Of a stretch of DNA of 64,000 nt, positions 48,838 to 60,548 are shown one piece after another. Made by a program: the position numbers and the translations under genes. This DNA is from Hypericum androsaemum (taxonomy: Eukaryota > Streptophyta > Magnoliopsida > Malpighiales > Hypericaceae). The stretch lies in contig OZ023181.1 in NCBI GenBank assembly GCA_963995505.1, positions 23,370,366 through 23,434,365 on the forward strand, given 5' to 3'. How positions within the stretch are numbered: the stretch's first letter is position 1; every line of letters starts with the position of its first letter. The notes under the pieces were generated by a model. The model was not told the DNA's origin. It ran no database searches and saw only the letters and a list, made by a program, of their open reading frames with translations.

Positions 48838-50064
48838 ACTCTATTAATTATAACTCAAATGGATGTGAAGACGGCCTTCCTTAATGGAGATTTGGAAGAG
48901 GAGATTTACATGGAGCAACCCGAAGGGTTTGTGGTTTCAGGTAAAGAACATAAGGTGTGTAAACTTGTAAAATTCTTGTATGGACTAAAACAAGCACCTA
49001 AACAATGGCACGAAAAGTTTGATAGTGTAATGCTATCTAACGGGTTTCAGATAAACCAATGTGATAAATGTGTCTACGTGAAAGGAGATGATAACGACTA
49101 TGTGATAGTTTGTCTCTACGTAGATGACATGTTGATCGTGGGTAATAATGATAATATCAAAATTACCAAGAAAATGTTGTCACAAAATTTCGATATGAAA
49201 GACTTGGGACAAGCTGATGTAATACTTGGGATGAAAATCACTAAGACTTCAAAAGGTTACGCGCTTTCCCAAGGTCACTATGTCGAAAAGATACTTGACA
49301 AATTCGATAAGGATAGCAATGTAATTGCGAGAACTCCTATGGAAGTGGTGTCGAGTCTCTGCAAGAATCGCGGAGAGAGTGTGAGACAACTAGAATATTC
49401 TAGAGTTATAGGCAGTCTAATGTACCTCATGGACTGTACTAGACCAGATATTGCAAACTCGGTTAACAGATTATCGAGATATACGAGTAATCCCAATTAT
49501 GAACATTGGAAAGCGATAGTTAGAGTCCTTAGATATCTAAGGTACACTGCTAACTTTGGATTACACTATACGAGACATCCAGCCGTTCTGGAAGGGTATT
49601 CAGACGCGAACTGGATCTCGGACTCCAAGAATATAAAATCCACTAGCGGATACATATTTACATTTGGAGGAGCAGCGGTCTCGTGGAGATCATGCAAATA
49701 AACTTGCATTGCTAGATCAACTATGGAATCAGAATTCATAGCGTTGGATCTTGCAGCTGAAGAGGCGGATTGGCTCCGAAGTTTCTTGGAGGACATTCCG
49801 ATGTGGTCAAAACCAGTGCCTCCCATTAGCGTGCACTGTGATAGTTAATCAGCTATTGGAAGAGCACAAAATAATGTGTATAATGGAAAGTCTAGACACA
49901 TACGTCGTAGACATAAATCCGTGAGAACGTTATTGAGAACGGGTGTGATATCTTTAGACTATGTAAAGTCAAAAGAGAACATCGCGGATCCGTTAACTAA
50001 GGGTCTAACGAGAGACCAAGTTGAGGTATCATCGAGGGGAATGGGATTAAAGCCCACGAAATGA
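48838..50064 (+). pseudogene. Copia pol remnant: reverse transcriptase C-terminal part and RNase H
   Basis: The frame opens in the middle of Copia reverse transcriptase ([19 protein letters not shown]), with the catalytic [11 protein letters not shown] at about 49110-49140 and LYGLKQAP. RNase H follows ([41 protein letters not shown]). In-frame TAA codons at 49699-49701 and 49846-49848 interrupt it. With the N-terminal deletion the protein is non-functional. Confidence 0.92.
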
Positions 50065-50663
50065 CCTAAACCCATGATGGCAACCCAACCTGGATCGTAA
50101 ATCCTGATCTGCAGGTTCAAAGGGACAACCGAATTGTGAGGCTAGGGTCGAACAAAGCACTCGAGAAATTGAGTTCCTTGCCCATTCCTGTGATGGAAGA
50201 GTGATAGACCTGTCCATGTGAAGGTTAAGCTTTAAGCTTTTAATGATCCTTATACTTCGAGTATATATATAAGTGGGGTATGGCAGGATACTCCTTATAA
50301 GAGATCACCTATATCGAATGTGAAGGGGCCGCTTCTATGAGATGAGTTAAGGGCTAAATCTCTAGAGCATTCGATGATGTTTCCAAGGCAGTCCAGGGCC
50401 AAAATGGACAACAACGAAAGAACCAAGTAGTGGTTTGAGAAGGAGTTGTGTGAGTACCTTTGTCTTGGTATACATGAAACGCCGAACAGTTCAAGGCATC
50501 GCGTCCACTGGTTGGCAAGTATATCCGAAGGTGTTTCACTAAGGAAGGTTCAAGGCTTTCAACCACCGTTCCTGATGCAACAAATTCTCGCAGAACTCCA
50601 AGTTGCATGTAGCATTGGTAGGCTCATATTATATATAAGCCAATTTGCATTCATGTGGGGGAT

Positions 50664-51138
50664 TGTTGGAGAATTGGTTTATTAACCAAGGAAGAGATGG
50701 CCCAATACAAGTGAGTGTATTGGGCTTTGGCCCAAATATTTAATTAGAGGAAGAATCCTAATTAAATATAATAACTAAGTAATTAGTAGGCAACTTTGAG
50801 CTAATTTAATTGAAGGTCACACCAATTGATTTTGGGTGTTTGTGAGGTCAATACGAAGCTCGTTGATAGAGCTTCGTAACGATATATAACACTTGCGAAA
50901 ATCCAATTCTCGGGGTGAATAAAAATTGGCTTTAAAGTGGTATGGTTGTTATTAAAATAAGCACAATCCCACATTGGTTAGCGCACCATGCTGAGACAAG
51001 TTTATAAGGGACTAGAAGTCTAGCATGGGTAAACTGGTGGAGAAGGGAGAGGCTTCTCGCGCCGTCCGTCCGTCCGTCCGGCTCGGCACGCACGCACGCA
51101 CGCGCGCGCGCCCCGCCCCGTCCCGTCCCGTCCCGGGC

Positions 51139-51184
<46 letters not shown>

Positions 51185-51756
51185 TGCGGGTGCGGGTGCG
51201 GGTTGCGGGATTGTGGGATAACAGCCTAATGAATATGGGGGTTTTATGGGTCTTGTAACAGCCCATTTAATGGGTGGGTTAATGGCCCTATTAAATCCGA
51301 ATTTGGCTGTTGGAGGTCCAAGGCTGCCTATAAAAGGAGCCCACCTCCTTCATTCCAAATCATCCCAGCTCACACTCTTCCTTGAGCTCTCTACTTCTCC
51401 CTCCATAGCATAGCATTTCTCACTTTCATTTGTGTCGGAGTTCTAAGGCTACGAAAGATTCGAAAGGTGTACGAAAGTGCTTCCTTTGTACACGAGGTTG
51501 GGCGTTGTACCTTGGGAACTCTCTTACCCACGGAGGCCTGAAGCATATAGGCGGGTAATAAGAGTTTAAGGGCACACGGTAAAACTGTGGCCTCGTCCAG
51601 GATTGCATCCGAAATCCCTAGCTCGAAGAAGACGGTTGTACACACTTACTCACAAGTGTGATTGTGAGCATACCTCTAAACTCTTCTCTTTATATGCTTA
51701 CGATTTATATTTGCATACTCGTATTAAACCATTATTTACTAATATTTGTTTCAACA
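50664..51756 (+). repeat. Full 3' LTR of the Copia element
   Basis: About 1093 bp, TG...CA. A TATA box (tataaaag) at 51329-51336 and a GC-rich block at 51090-51210 with acgcacgc, gcgcgc and about six cgggct units, expanded relative to the 5' copy. It follows the polypurine tract directly. Confidence 0.85.
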
Positions 51757-52920
51757 GTTCAACCAAGCTTGTCAGGATCGCGATTATAATCATAAGATCA
51801 CACGATTTTACGAGTCGCCATTGCTCCACCGTGCTGGATCACATGCAATATCTTAATGTTGAACGGATCGGTGGGATCGCCGAGTATAATCGTAAGATTG
51901 CAAGATCTACGATTAAAATCACAAGAATATTTTCAACTAATTCTCTCCCTGTACCTACGAGAGATTTAGTGAATATTTTTAGTGTTTCTTTTTTTAATTA
52001 TATTTGATATTTTTAGAAGTTTCCTAATTTTTGTAAAGATATGTGGTATTTCTTTAATAGTTTAAATCAGTGTAACCCTAACCCTAATAGTGTGCACTAT
52101 AAATATAAAGTCTTTGGCCGTATTCTAAAAGAAAAATAAGAAGGAATTAAATAAGATCGAGAGAGGGATCATTGAATACGACGTAAGTCGGTCTCCGTCT
52201 TTGGTTTTCGTGGTTTTGTAATCTAAGTGAATATTTTAATGAACTTCATCGCATGATTTAATAGAGCACTATTTTTTAGTTCACTACGATCATTTTTGTT
52301 CATGATTTTGTAGTTCTACGATAGGAATTAAATAATACCCAAAGTAGGAGGTGAAGATCGTATGGAGGAAGATGTTGGGTTCGATGAGCAGACTGACTCG
52401 AATGTTTTGTTGAATTAAAGTTTTTAAGATGATGTTTGAGAAAATTATATTTTTAGATGATGTTTGAGACAATGAGTGTTTATGACTTATGATTAAATTA
52501 ATAAAAGTTTATGTTAAGTTTATTTTTCTTAGTTATTTCTATAATTTTGTCTATTTGGTGGGATCTTGCGATCCGTGTTACGATTCTCTGATCTACGATT
52601 TTTCTATACCCAAACGATCCTAAGTGAAATTTCGATTTTGACAACCTTGTGTTCAACCCATTCTTGAGACAACCCTAGAGTCTCCGGCGATGTATTGAAC
52701 CCATTTTGTTCTAGCTTTTATCCAGACAATTTCTGCATCAAAAATTATGATTTCCTTTAATCCCATTTAATTTAATTTTTCTTCCGCTACGCTGCCTCAT
52801 ACAAACCCTCATTTTTTTTTCTATAGTCCTCGAGAAGGAGGAGGTCATTTTCTTTGAGGGAATAATGCTCATCAGTACGAGTTCTCTCGTTTTCTTTTCA
52901 CCTCTTTCAAAACAATCCTT
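51757..52920. other. Intergenic spacer
   Basis: No gene seen. taaccctaaccctaa at about 52073-52087 contains two telomere-like/telo-box units. Confidence 0.4.
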
Positions 52921-52928
52921 CGAAAAGG

Positions 52929-53540
52929 GGGTTTTTGCCCAAAATGGTGTTACTGTAGATGTATAATACCCAAAATGGTGTTACTGTTGAAAAAATTCCG
53001 GAAATGGTGTTCCTTTTCAAAATCGAAAAAAAATTTCGACCTAGGAACCTCAGGTCGAAATTTTTTTTCGACTTGGGACCAAAATCGAAAAAAAATTTCG
53101 ACTTCCGAGGTCGAAATTTTTTTTCGATTTCGACCCAGGTCGAAAAATTTATTCGACTTGGGGACCCAGATCGAAAAAAATTTTCGACCTGGGTTCCTCC
53201 GCTTTCTTCGGATCTAAATGACCCGGGTTGACCCAGGTCGAAAAATTTATTCGACTTGGGGACCCAGATCGAAAAAAAATTTCGACCTGGGTTCCTCCGC
53301 TTTCTTCGGATCTAAATGACCCAGGTTGACCCAGATCGAAGGAAAATTTCGATCTGGGGTCATCCGGGTCGACCCAGATCGAAGGAAAATTTTGATCTGG
53401 GGTCATCCCCGGATATCCCGCGATTTCTGACCGGAAAAGGCCCAGATCGAAAAATTATTTCGACCTGGGTCGACCCAGATCGAACCAAAATTTCGATCTG
53501 GGGTCATCCCCGGAAATCCCGCGATTTCATACCTCTCCGA
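52929..53540. repeat. Left TIR and subterminal repeats of the MULE
   Basis: The outer 270 bp pairs with 58060-58330. Further in, at 53220-53520, blocks of about 35 bp (cccagatcgaa...tttcgatctggggtcatcc) are repeated at least three times. Subterminal arrays like this are likely transposase-binding sites in Mutator elements (inference). Confidence 0.8.
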
Positions 53541-53995
53541 GCCCAGAAATCCTCAACTGCGAATATTTGAAGCAACCGTCCCTTCCTTCCTCAGGTACGT
53601 ATTTTGCACTAATACTTGTTATAAATTCAATTCAGTGTGCATTATTTTGCTATTTAATTAGTGAACTTATGACGATGGATTATGTCATCATGAAATATTA
53701 TTATTAGTTCATAAGAAAAAAATCCTAGGAAATTTTTTTAGTAATAATAAATTCAGTAGATACTATAAAATTTTGTGGTTTCATTTGAAAAGAACATGTG
53801 TCTTGTTTGGATGTCTATTGAATTCATTCGCCAATATGTCAATAAAATTTTATGGACTATGCCACTTGTAATTAAAATAATTTATATTTGCCAAAAATTT
53901 TGTTTTAGTAGATCAATTTATGTAACTTTATTTTGTGAACTTATGAATGAAGCCACTCTAATTATGTGTCAACTTCTTTTGTTATAGTGTTAAAA

Positions 53996-55845
53996 ATGGC
54001 TTTACGAAATGTACGAATAACTTTCAAATATGGTGGAGAAATGTACTACAACAGTGAAATCGGTTTTTATTACATGGGTGGGTTAGAAAAAAAGTTCAAG
54101 TGTTATGAAGATTTCTCCTATGATTTGTTATTGACAAAAGTATATGAAAAGACTGTTGGTCCTGGTGAAGAAGTTCGTAGGCTGCTATTTAGATATCCTA
54201 TTGACAGAGAGAAATTTCATCAAATGCCTATTGACAATGATGGAGATGTTAGGAATATGGTTCACACAATGATCAGCTTTGTAGGACCGTATAAGAGTGT
54301 GATTTATTTGGAAATAATTGTGGAGAAGACGGTGTCGAGTAATTACCAAATGTTGGATGTTCATGAAAGCCAGTTACTTAGTAGTGATGGAGCTGGTCCG
54401 TCAAGAGTGACGCCACTTGTAGTTCCTTCCACAAGGGATGGTCATCGAGCTGGTCTGTCAAGAGTGATGCCACTAGTAGTTCCTTCCATAAGGGATGGTC
54501 ATGGAGCTGGGCCGTCAAGGGTGACGCCCTTTGTTGTTCCTTTCATAAGGGATCCTGATGTTGATGATTATGAAGTCCTACGAGATTGGTTTGAATATGA
54601 TCCTACAGAAGTACATCCGTATGCAACTACAAATTTCCATACCGAAGAAGAAGAAGAACAACAACATAGAGAAGAAGAAGAAGAAGAACTATACGGAGAA
54701 GGAGAAGAAGAACAAGAACAAGAAGAAGAACAATACGGAGATCCACAGTTTGGAGGTCACTATGAAGTTCCTGCAACTGAGCATGGTGAACAAGCATCGA
54801 TGAGCATTTATGATGAAGATTGGGGACCTCAGACCGAAATGGATGGAAGTTATGACGGTGAATTGAAGGAGGGTACGATTTGGAATACCAAAGAAGATGC
54901 AAAGAGGGAGATCAAGAGATTCTCAATGAAAGTGCGGCATGAGTTGAAGCTTAAGGAAACAAGACCCCGCACTTACGCTGTGAAGTGTAAAAAATGGGAA
55001 GAAGGATGTAAATGGAAGATCCGTGTCTCAGCAAAAGGACTAATACTTCCTACGTGGCGAATAGTGAAATACACCTACCCGCATACCTGTAGCGCAGAAC
55101 AACCTTCAAAAGATCATCGACAACTCTGTTCTGCTCACATTGCAGAAGTTATTATGAATATAGTTGCTGAACAACCAGACATTCCAATCGGGTTTATAAT
55201 TACTGAGATACAAGACCGAATTGGATTCCAACCCTCTTACAAGAAAGCTTGGTGGGGAAGAGAGAGGGCATTACAGCATTTATGGGGGGATTGAGATGAA
55301 TCATACAATCGCCTTCCACAATGGTTTGCGGCATGCAAGGCTAAGAATCCTGGAACGGTTGTAAAATGGGAATATTATCACTGTTACCCAGGCATAGACA
55401 ATGTGGTTCCTCTTGAATCAGGGACAAAAATCTTCAGACGAGTTTTCTGGAGTTTCAAGCCCTGCATTATAGCTTTCCAACATTGCATCCCTGTATTGGA
55501 GATTGATGGGACATTCCTGTATAGAAAGTACAAGCATGCCCTTTTGATCGCCACTGCTGTTGACGGGAATAATTCTATAATTCCAATTGCATTTGCCCTC
55601 GTTGAGAGCGAGAACATCAGTAGTTGGCCCTGGTTTATGAGACAAATCAGGCTACATGTGGCTCATAACCGACGTGACATTTGTGTTATTTCTGATCGAC
55701 ACAAAGGCATATTAAGAGTAATGGTGGATGACAATGGTTGGGGAGAAAGTACGGGGACAGCCCATCGATATTGTCTTAGACACATTGCAAGCAATCTCAA
55801 CAGGCGCTTCAAGAACGACGCTATTAAGAATCTGAACTACCATGT
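53996..55845 (+). pseudogene. Mutator (MULE) transposase, truncated
   Basis: DDE transposase of the MuDR class. From MALRNVRITFKYGG: an N-terminal domain; three tandem copies of a unit like GAGPSRVTPLVVPS (54390-54550); an acidic E/Q run (54640-54740); the MuDR N-terminal DNA-binding region (EGTIWNTKEDAKREIKRFS, YAVKCKKWEEGCKWKIR, HTCSAEQPSKDHRQL); then the MULE catalytic domain with the first Asp in VLEIDGTFLY and the second in VISDRHKGI. A TGA at 55292-55294 interrupts the frame where Trp would be expected. The protein stops matching after FKNDAIKN, so the third catalytic acidic residue and the zinc knuckle are gone. The open frame continues to 56005 only because it reads antisense through the PMD exon. 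Confidence 0.85.
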
Positions 55846-57250
55846 GTCCCCTCATCGTTCTCAGGTTCTACCGGAATATACTGCATCATTCAAAATTGCC
55901 GCAACACCCGGTCAGGATAATGCCACTCCACATGAAGAAAGCTTATCAACGGGACTCGTGCCAACCACAAAGCCTGATCCCGGTGGCATACGGGGGGTAA
56001 CTTAGCAATGATATCTTCAGTATACGGCATCCAAACCACCTACGATTCAGGCACGCCAACAAGATGAAAAAAACTTTTATAATAATATGTCCAGATACGC
56101 AGAATTAGAAAATTAAATTTTGCAAAACTTACTTACATCTGAATCTTTTAACTCATCGAACAGGCGGCGGTAGTAGGAGACGTTGGTAATTTTTCTGGTC
56201 TTACGTCGATCTATAGGGCCTGTCCACCTGCGAAACTTAGTAATTATGCATTGGATACTAATACATCAACCCATTATTTGAAAATAAATAGTTAAACGAG
56301 TACCTGATGCCCAGTGGCTCATCATCAGCTTGCCTTCGAGGCTCACGGTAAATGGGGCAAGTCGAGATTATCCTTTCGTAAGCCCACATACAAACCAGTT
56401 GCATAGCCCCGCAAACTAATGTTGCGTTTGGACTTGTGGCTTTGCATAACTGGTGGTACACGTGTGCCAAACACGCACTACCCCAACTATATGTGCCAAT
56501 TTCTGCAACATCAACAAGCAATGGCAACCAGCAGACGTGGACCAATCGGTCTGAGGACTCAGGAAAAAGCGTGCATCCAATAAGTCGCATTATGTTTGCT
56601 CGAACATATCACTGCACTAGCTCATCATCAGCATCATCTTGAAGAGCAGAAGGAAAAAAATTAGTGTCAAACCAATCCATTGCAATTCTATTGCCTGTGA
56701 AACCTCCTTGAGTATCCTGTGGGCTTATGCCAAATAGGCCATAACACATTTCCTTCCACTGGGAAGGTGTCTGTGATCCCGTTGCTGGTTTTCCATCGAT
56801 AGGAAGACCGAGCAACACAGACACATCTTGGAGAGTAATGGTCATCTCCCCCTCAGGCAAGTGAAAAGTGTGTGTTTCTGGCCTCCATCTCTCCACCAGG
56901 GCGGTAACCAGTGCAGTATCGACAACGACATTGCCAATGCGCCATACATCCCAAAATCCAGCATCCTTCATGTACTCAATGAATTTCTGGTTTCTCACGC
57001 CTCCTGTTCTCAGGGTGCGACGACGAAAGCTCAACGGCGCATTGTTTGGACTTTGGTTCTCAACCTACACAAAATAATCAATAATAAAAACATATTTATA
57101 TATTTTTGTAAAAATATTTACTACCTCACATTTACGTACCTCACAATTCCAAATTTTCTGAGAACGGTGCACATTCTGGTAACGTAACAGAGTGTCATCT
57201 ATGGGTCCTCCATTCCCCAAATATTGAGATAAGTCTGATTGTGAAGCCAT
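55846..57250 (-). pseudogene. Plant mobile domain (PMD/MAIN-like) gene, truncated
   Basis: Minus-strand exons 57250-57140 (MASQSDLSQYLGNGG), 57064-56304 (VERWRPETHTFHLPEGEMT, DVSVLLGLPIDGKP, WLPLLVDVAEIGTYSWGSAC), 56227-56137 (DRRKTRKITNVSYYRRL) and 56039 to about 55846 (VVWMPYTEDIIAKLPP, EWHYPDRVLRQF). This is the PMD fold of the MAIN/MAIL1 family, which act in gene and transposon silencing and are also carried by some MULEs. Introns are GT-AG. In-frame TGA codons at 56609-56611 and 55890-55892 and loss of the C-terminus make it a pseudogene. It faces the transposase tail to tail. Confidence 0.85.
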
Positions 57251-57369
57251 ATCTAAAATCGTAACGTAACAAAATTAAATAAAAATTTCAAATCAATAAA
57301 TTAATTAAATATTTACCAAATAGTACTGTAAAAATATGAATGGTGAAGCCATCATTATAATTGTAGAAT

Positions 57370-57620
57370 CACTAGGATGGGGTAGGTCGGTCACTTTTTC
57401 TGGCTCGGTTCGGGTGGTCAGATCGGATTTTGCCCAACCCAAACCAAAAAATTAAAAAATCCCATTTTAAATCAAAAATATATAATGATTTGGGTCCAAC
57501 CCAGGTGGTCAGACCGGTATGTCAGATGATGTGGGTCAGACCGGGTGGTCAGACCGAATGGTCAGACCAGATGGTCAGACCTGATGGATTAATTAATGGT
57601 CCAATTCATTAAATCAAAAA
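57370..57620. repeat. Short tandem repeats (ggtcagacc) in the MULE
   Basis: At least five copies of gtggtcagacc-like units at 57475-57585. At 57835-57925 there are also several cggcgaggaagcggggga units. Non-coding, inside the element. Confidence 0.7.
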
Positions 57621-58378
57621 TTTAAACGTTCAATTAACGGTTCAATTAAATCAAACTATTAATTGACGATGATGACGAGCCAATAATCCAATCAATTAAC
57701 GCTTCAATTAAATCAAACAATTAACTAACGGCAAGGACGAGCCAATGATCCAATTAATTAAATAAAAAATAATCACGTTCCAATTAAATTCAAATACATA
57801 CCGTACGGCGACGGGGCGAGGACGCGACGGAGACGGCGAGTCAGGAACGGCGAGGAAGCGAGACGGTGATGACGGCGAGGAAGCGGGGGACGGCGAGGAA
57901 GCGGGGGACGGCGAGGAAGCGGGGAAGAACAAGAAGGCGGGGGTCGAAAAATTTGTGGTGTTCAGTGGTACTTATAGTGAGGACCCAGGTCGAAAAATTG
58001 GTTCGATCTGGGACCAATAAGATCTTCCGCGATCTATCCAACTAGATTGCGTTTGGATAGGGAATCCTAGATCGAAAATAATTTTCGATCTGGGTCCCCA
58101 AGTCGAATAAAATTTTCGACCTGGATCCAAATCGAAAAAAATTTTCGACCTCGGAAGTCAAAAAAAATTTTTGATTTTGGTCCCAAGTCGAAAAAAAATT
58201 TCGACCTGAGGTTCCAAGGTTGAAAAAAATTTTCGATTTTGAAAAGGAACACCATTTCCGAAATTTTTTCAACAGTAACACCATTTTGGGTATTATACAT
58301 CTACAGTAACACCATTTTGGGGAAAAACCCCGAAAAGGTTATTCTCAGGCACCATTGTTCACTAACATATATTTTCTT

Positions 58379-59996
58379 GGGCAAATTACTCTCACGTCCC
58401 TGGCCTTTGGTCACCCTCCCCCTAGGGTCCCTGCTTTTTGGAAAAAGATTATCCCGTCCCTAAGTTTTGATGATAATAGACTATCAGTTCCCTGGAGCCG
58501 GAATATTCCATATTCTCCGGCGATACCCCATTTGAAAAGACTAAAATGCCCTCCAACTTAAAAAAATAAAAAATATCTTTCTTTCTCCCTTCTTCCTCCT
58601 CCCACTTCATCTTTAACCTCTTGAACACACCAAAAATACCAACCAAAGAACACATTACTAAACTCAAAAATTAACATCCAGAAATTAACCAAAATTTAAC
58701 AAAAAATATATTGCAAAAGTATATTTTTCTCTTCCGCTACCAACGCACCTCGTCCAAAAAAAAACCCAGACAAAAGCGCACAAACGGAGCCCCATACTGC
58801 TTACCACCACCACTTCGTCACTAGGCAGAACAGCGACCTTGACCTCCTCATCATCATCCCATTCCTCCTCAACAAACGGAGCCCCATACCGCACAACACA
58901 AATGCATCCTTCTGTACTCCCAAACACAAAAAGGAGTCAAAACCCAACAAACAATAATTTTGATAATTAAAATGGAGTTTCCTCTTCTCACCTGAGAAAG
59001 CCCTCCTTTCTCGAGCTCCTCGTCGGTGAGGCGGTACTCGTGCATCACCCAATTGCTACGCTCCCCGCGGGGGGCACGTCCCTGGTGGTAAACAATGGTC
59101 TTCTTCATCCCCACAGACCGGGACCCGCACCAAATAGCCCGGTCCTTCCCAGTCATCTTCCAGTAGCCCTTCTCGGTCACGCGGTTCATCTTCGCCCCGT
59201 TGTTGTACTTCCTGTCCAGCACACTGAAAAAGTACCACTCCAGATCCCTACTCTTCAGCTTCGACTTCCCTGAAAAAAAAGAGGGGGCCCCGACGGCTAG
59301 GTTAGGACCGAGGAGTGGGTCTTTGACGGTGGGAGCGGGGAGCGGAATTAATTAGGAATCGGACTTCACGATGGTAGCGGCGGGTCGGCTAGGTCGGGCC
59401 AGCTCTATTCCCGACAAGAATCCTAGATCTCGGGTTCCTCGCCGTTGCTTCGTAGACTTCGATAAACCCCAACTTCACCGTCCTCTCCACGCGGACCTCC
59501 GGATCCATTTCGGTTTGGTTTGTCGAGGAGGATGGGTCTTGGTGTTATTTGGTTGGTGTTGTTTATTTAGGTTTGATTTGTGATAGAGAAGCTAAAGGAT
59601 TCATGGGTGTCTTGGTGGATTTAATTAAAAATTGGAGGAGTTGGGTTCCTCAGCGAAACAATTTATTTCTCAAAGAAGATGAAGGATTCATGGGTGTCTT
59701 GGTGGATTTTGGTGATTGTGCTCTTCCTGCGAACAAAAACAATTAAAGATAATTAATTATCTTTTTGGAGAAGGAGAGAGATGAATAATGGAAGAAGATA
59801 ATTTTTATTTTTTTAACAGGGGAGGGTATTTTGGTCATTTCAAGTGGGAGTTCACCGGAGAAAAAGGAATATTCTGGCTAAAAGGACCCGGGAGTCTATT
59901 ATCATCAAAACTTATGGACGAGAAAATCTTTTTCCAAAATCCAGGGACCTTAGGGAGAGGATGACCAAAGTCTAGGGACGTGAGAGTAATTTGCCC
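58379..59996. mobile_element. Pack-MULE carrying a NAC gene fragment, 1618 bp
   Basis: Inverted arms of more than 100 bp: left gggcaaattactctcacgtc... and right ...gacgtgagagtaatttgccc, sharing ggtccctg and tttggaaaaagat. Exact 9-bp target duplication tattttctt at 58370-58378 and 59997-60005. The interior contains a NAC-domain exon with its splice sites and part of the next exon, and no transposase. This is the structure of a Pack-MULE. It sits only 31 bp beyond the end of the preceding MULE's duplication. Confidence 0.92.
58795..59269 (-). pseudogene. Captured NAC-domain exon(s)
   Basis: Minus strand 59269-58992 (278 nt) is a complete NAC second exon between acceptor tttcag and donor gtgaga: [68 protein letters not shown], i.e. 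NAC subdomains C and D. After a short intron, 58920-58800 resembles the next exon (DAFVLC, then [14 protein letters not shown] in another frame), with a deletion and frame shift between. Exon 1 (subdomains A-B, the DNA-contact start) is absent. Kept splice sites mean capture from genomic DNA, not from mRNA. The exon frame is open, so a recent donor is likely. Resembles NTL-type NACs by memory. Confidence 0.88.
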
Positions 59997-60548
59997 TATT
60001 TTCTTTGATAGATTCAAACCTCCGAAAAAATGATTTTTAACTTCGTCGATGATCCTCTGATATTAATTGTCATATCCGCCAAGACTCCAAATTACAAATC
60101 TGTTTAGAATCAATTCTTCAAAAAAAAAATCTATTTAGAATCATGGTTAATTATTCTCGTCCAGTCAATACATAGAAAGATGGTAACATGGCTTGTCCAT
60201 GTCACCCATTGACTATAAGACAAAGAGACAAGGACCGGTGTCCCTCTCTCCGAACGACATGGACCAGATAGATTCTCGTCTATTAGTTTGTTATATTCAA
60301 GTTTTTTTTTGTGTGGTAATAGTCTAGGGCATCACATTTTCCACTGAGAGCTGGTCCCCTGCAAAGCGTTTAGGGCAACGTGTTTATCAAAGCTATTTAG
60401 TGATATGCATACAACATATAAATCAACTAATTTAGATTCGAATTTCGCACATTCCGATCACACAAATATGTCTCATTACGATTCGAAAATTATATATTGT
60501 GTAATGTGGTGGTTGGTCCATGAATTGAGCAGTCCTATATTAAAAATA

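Larger units (their letters stand above)
48292..51756 (+). mobile_element. Internally deleted Ty1/Copia LTR retrotransposon
   Basis: A partial 5' LTR, the 3' part of pol, a polypurine tract (tgtggggga at about 50654-50662) and a full 3' LTR. LTRs begin TGTTGGAG; the 3' LTR ends TTCAACA, giving TGTTG...CAACA ends. gag, protease, integrase, the start of reverse transcriptase, the rest of the 5' LTR and the primer site are missing, consistent with one large internal deletion near 48807. No matching target duplication was found (acgtt before, gttca after). Confidence 0.88.
52929..58330 (+). mobile_element. Decayed autonomous-type MULE with transposase and plant mobile domain gene
   Basis: About 5.4 kb bounded by inverted repeats of about 270 bp (52929-53200 and 58060-58330), starting gggtttttgcccaaaatgg and ending in its inverse. 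The flanking repeat cgaaaagg (8 bp, 52921-52928 and 58331-58338) is probably the remains of a 9-bp duplication. The subterminal regions are packed with inverted tcgaaa...tttcga units. Inside are a Mutator transposase (+) and a plant mobile domain gene (-), converging and both truncated where they meet near 55845. Confidence 0.85.

Noticed and set aside
52073..52087. Telomere-like aaccctaaccctaa
   Set aside because: Only two units; common as telo-box motifs in plant promoters, not evidence of a telomere.
52975..53570. Overlapping 80-90-codon open frames near the MULE left end
   Set aside because: They arise from repeated tcgaaa/tttcga subterminal units and appear again in mirror image at the right end.
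55846..56005. C-terminal extension of the transposase frame
   Set aside because: It is the antisense of the PMD last exon and has no transposase resemblance; the true homology ends near 55845.
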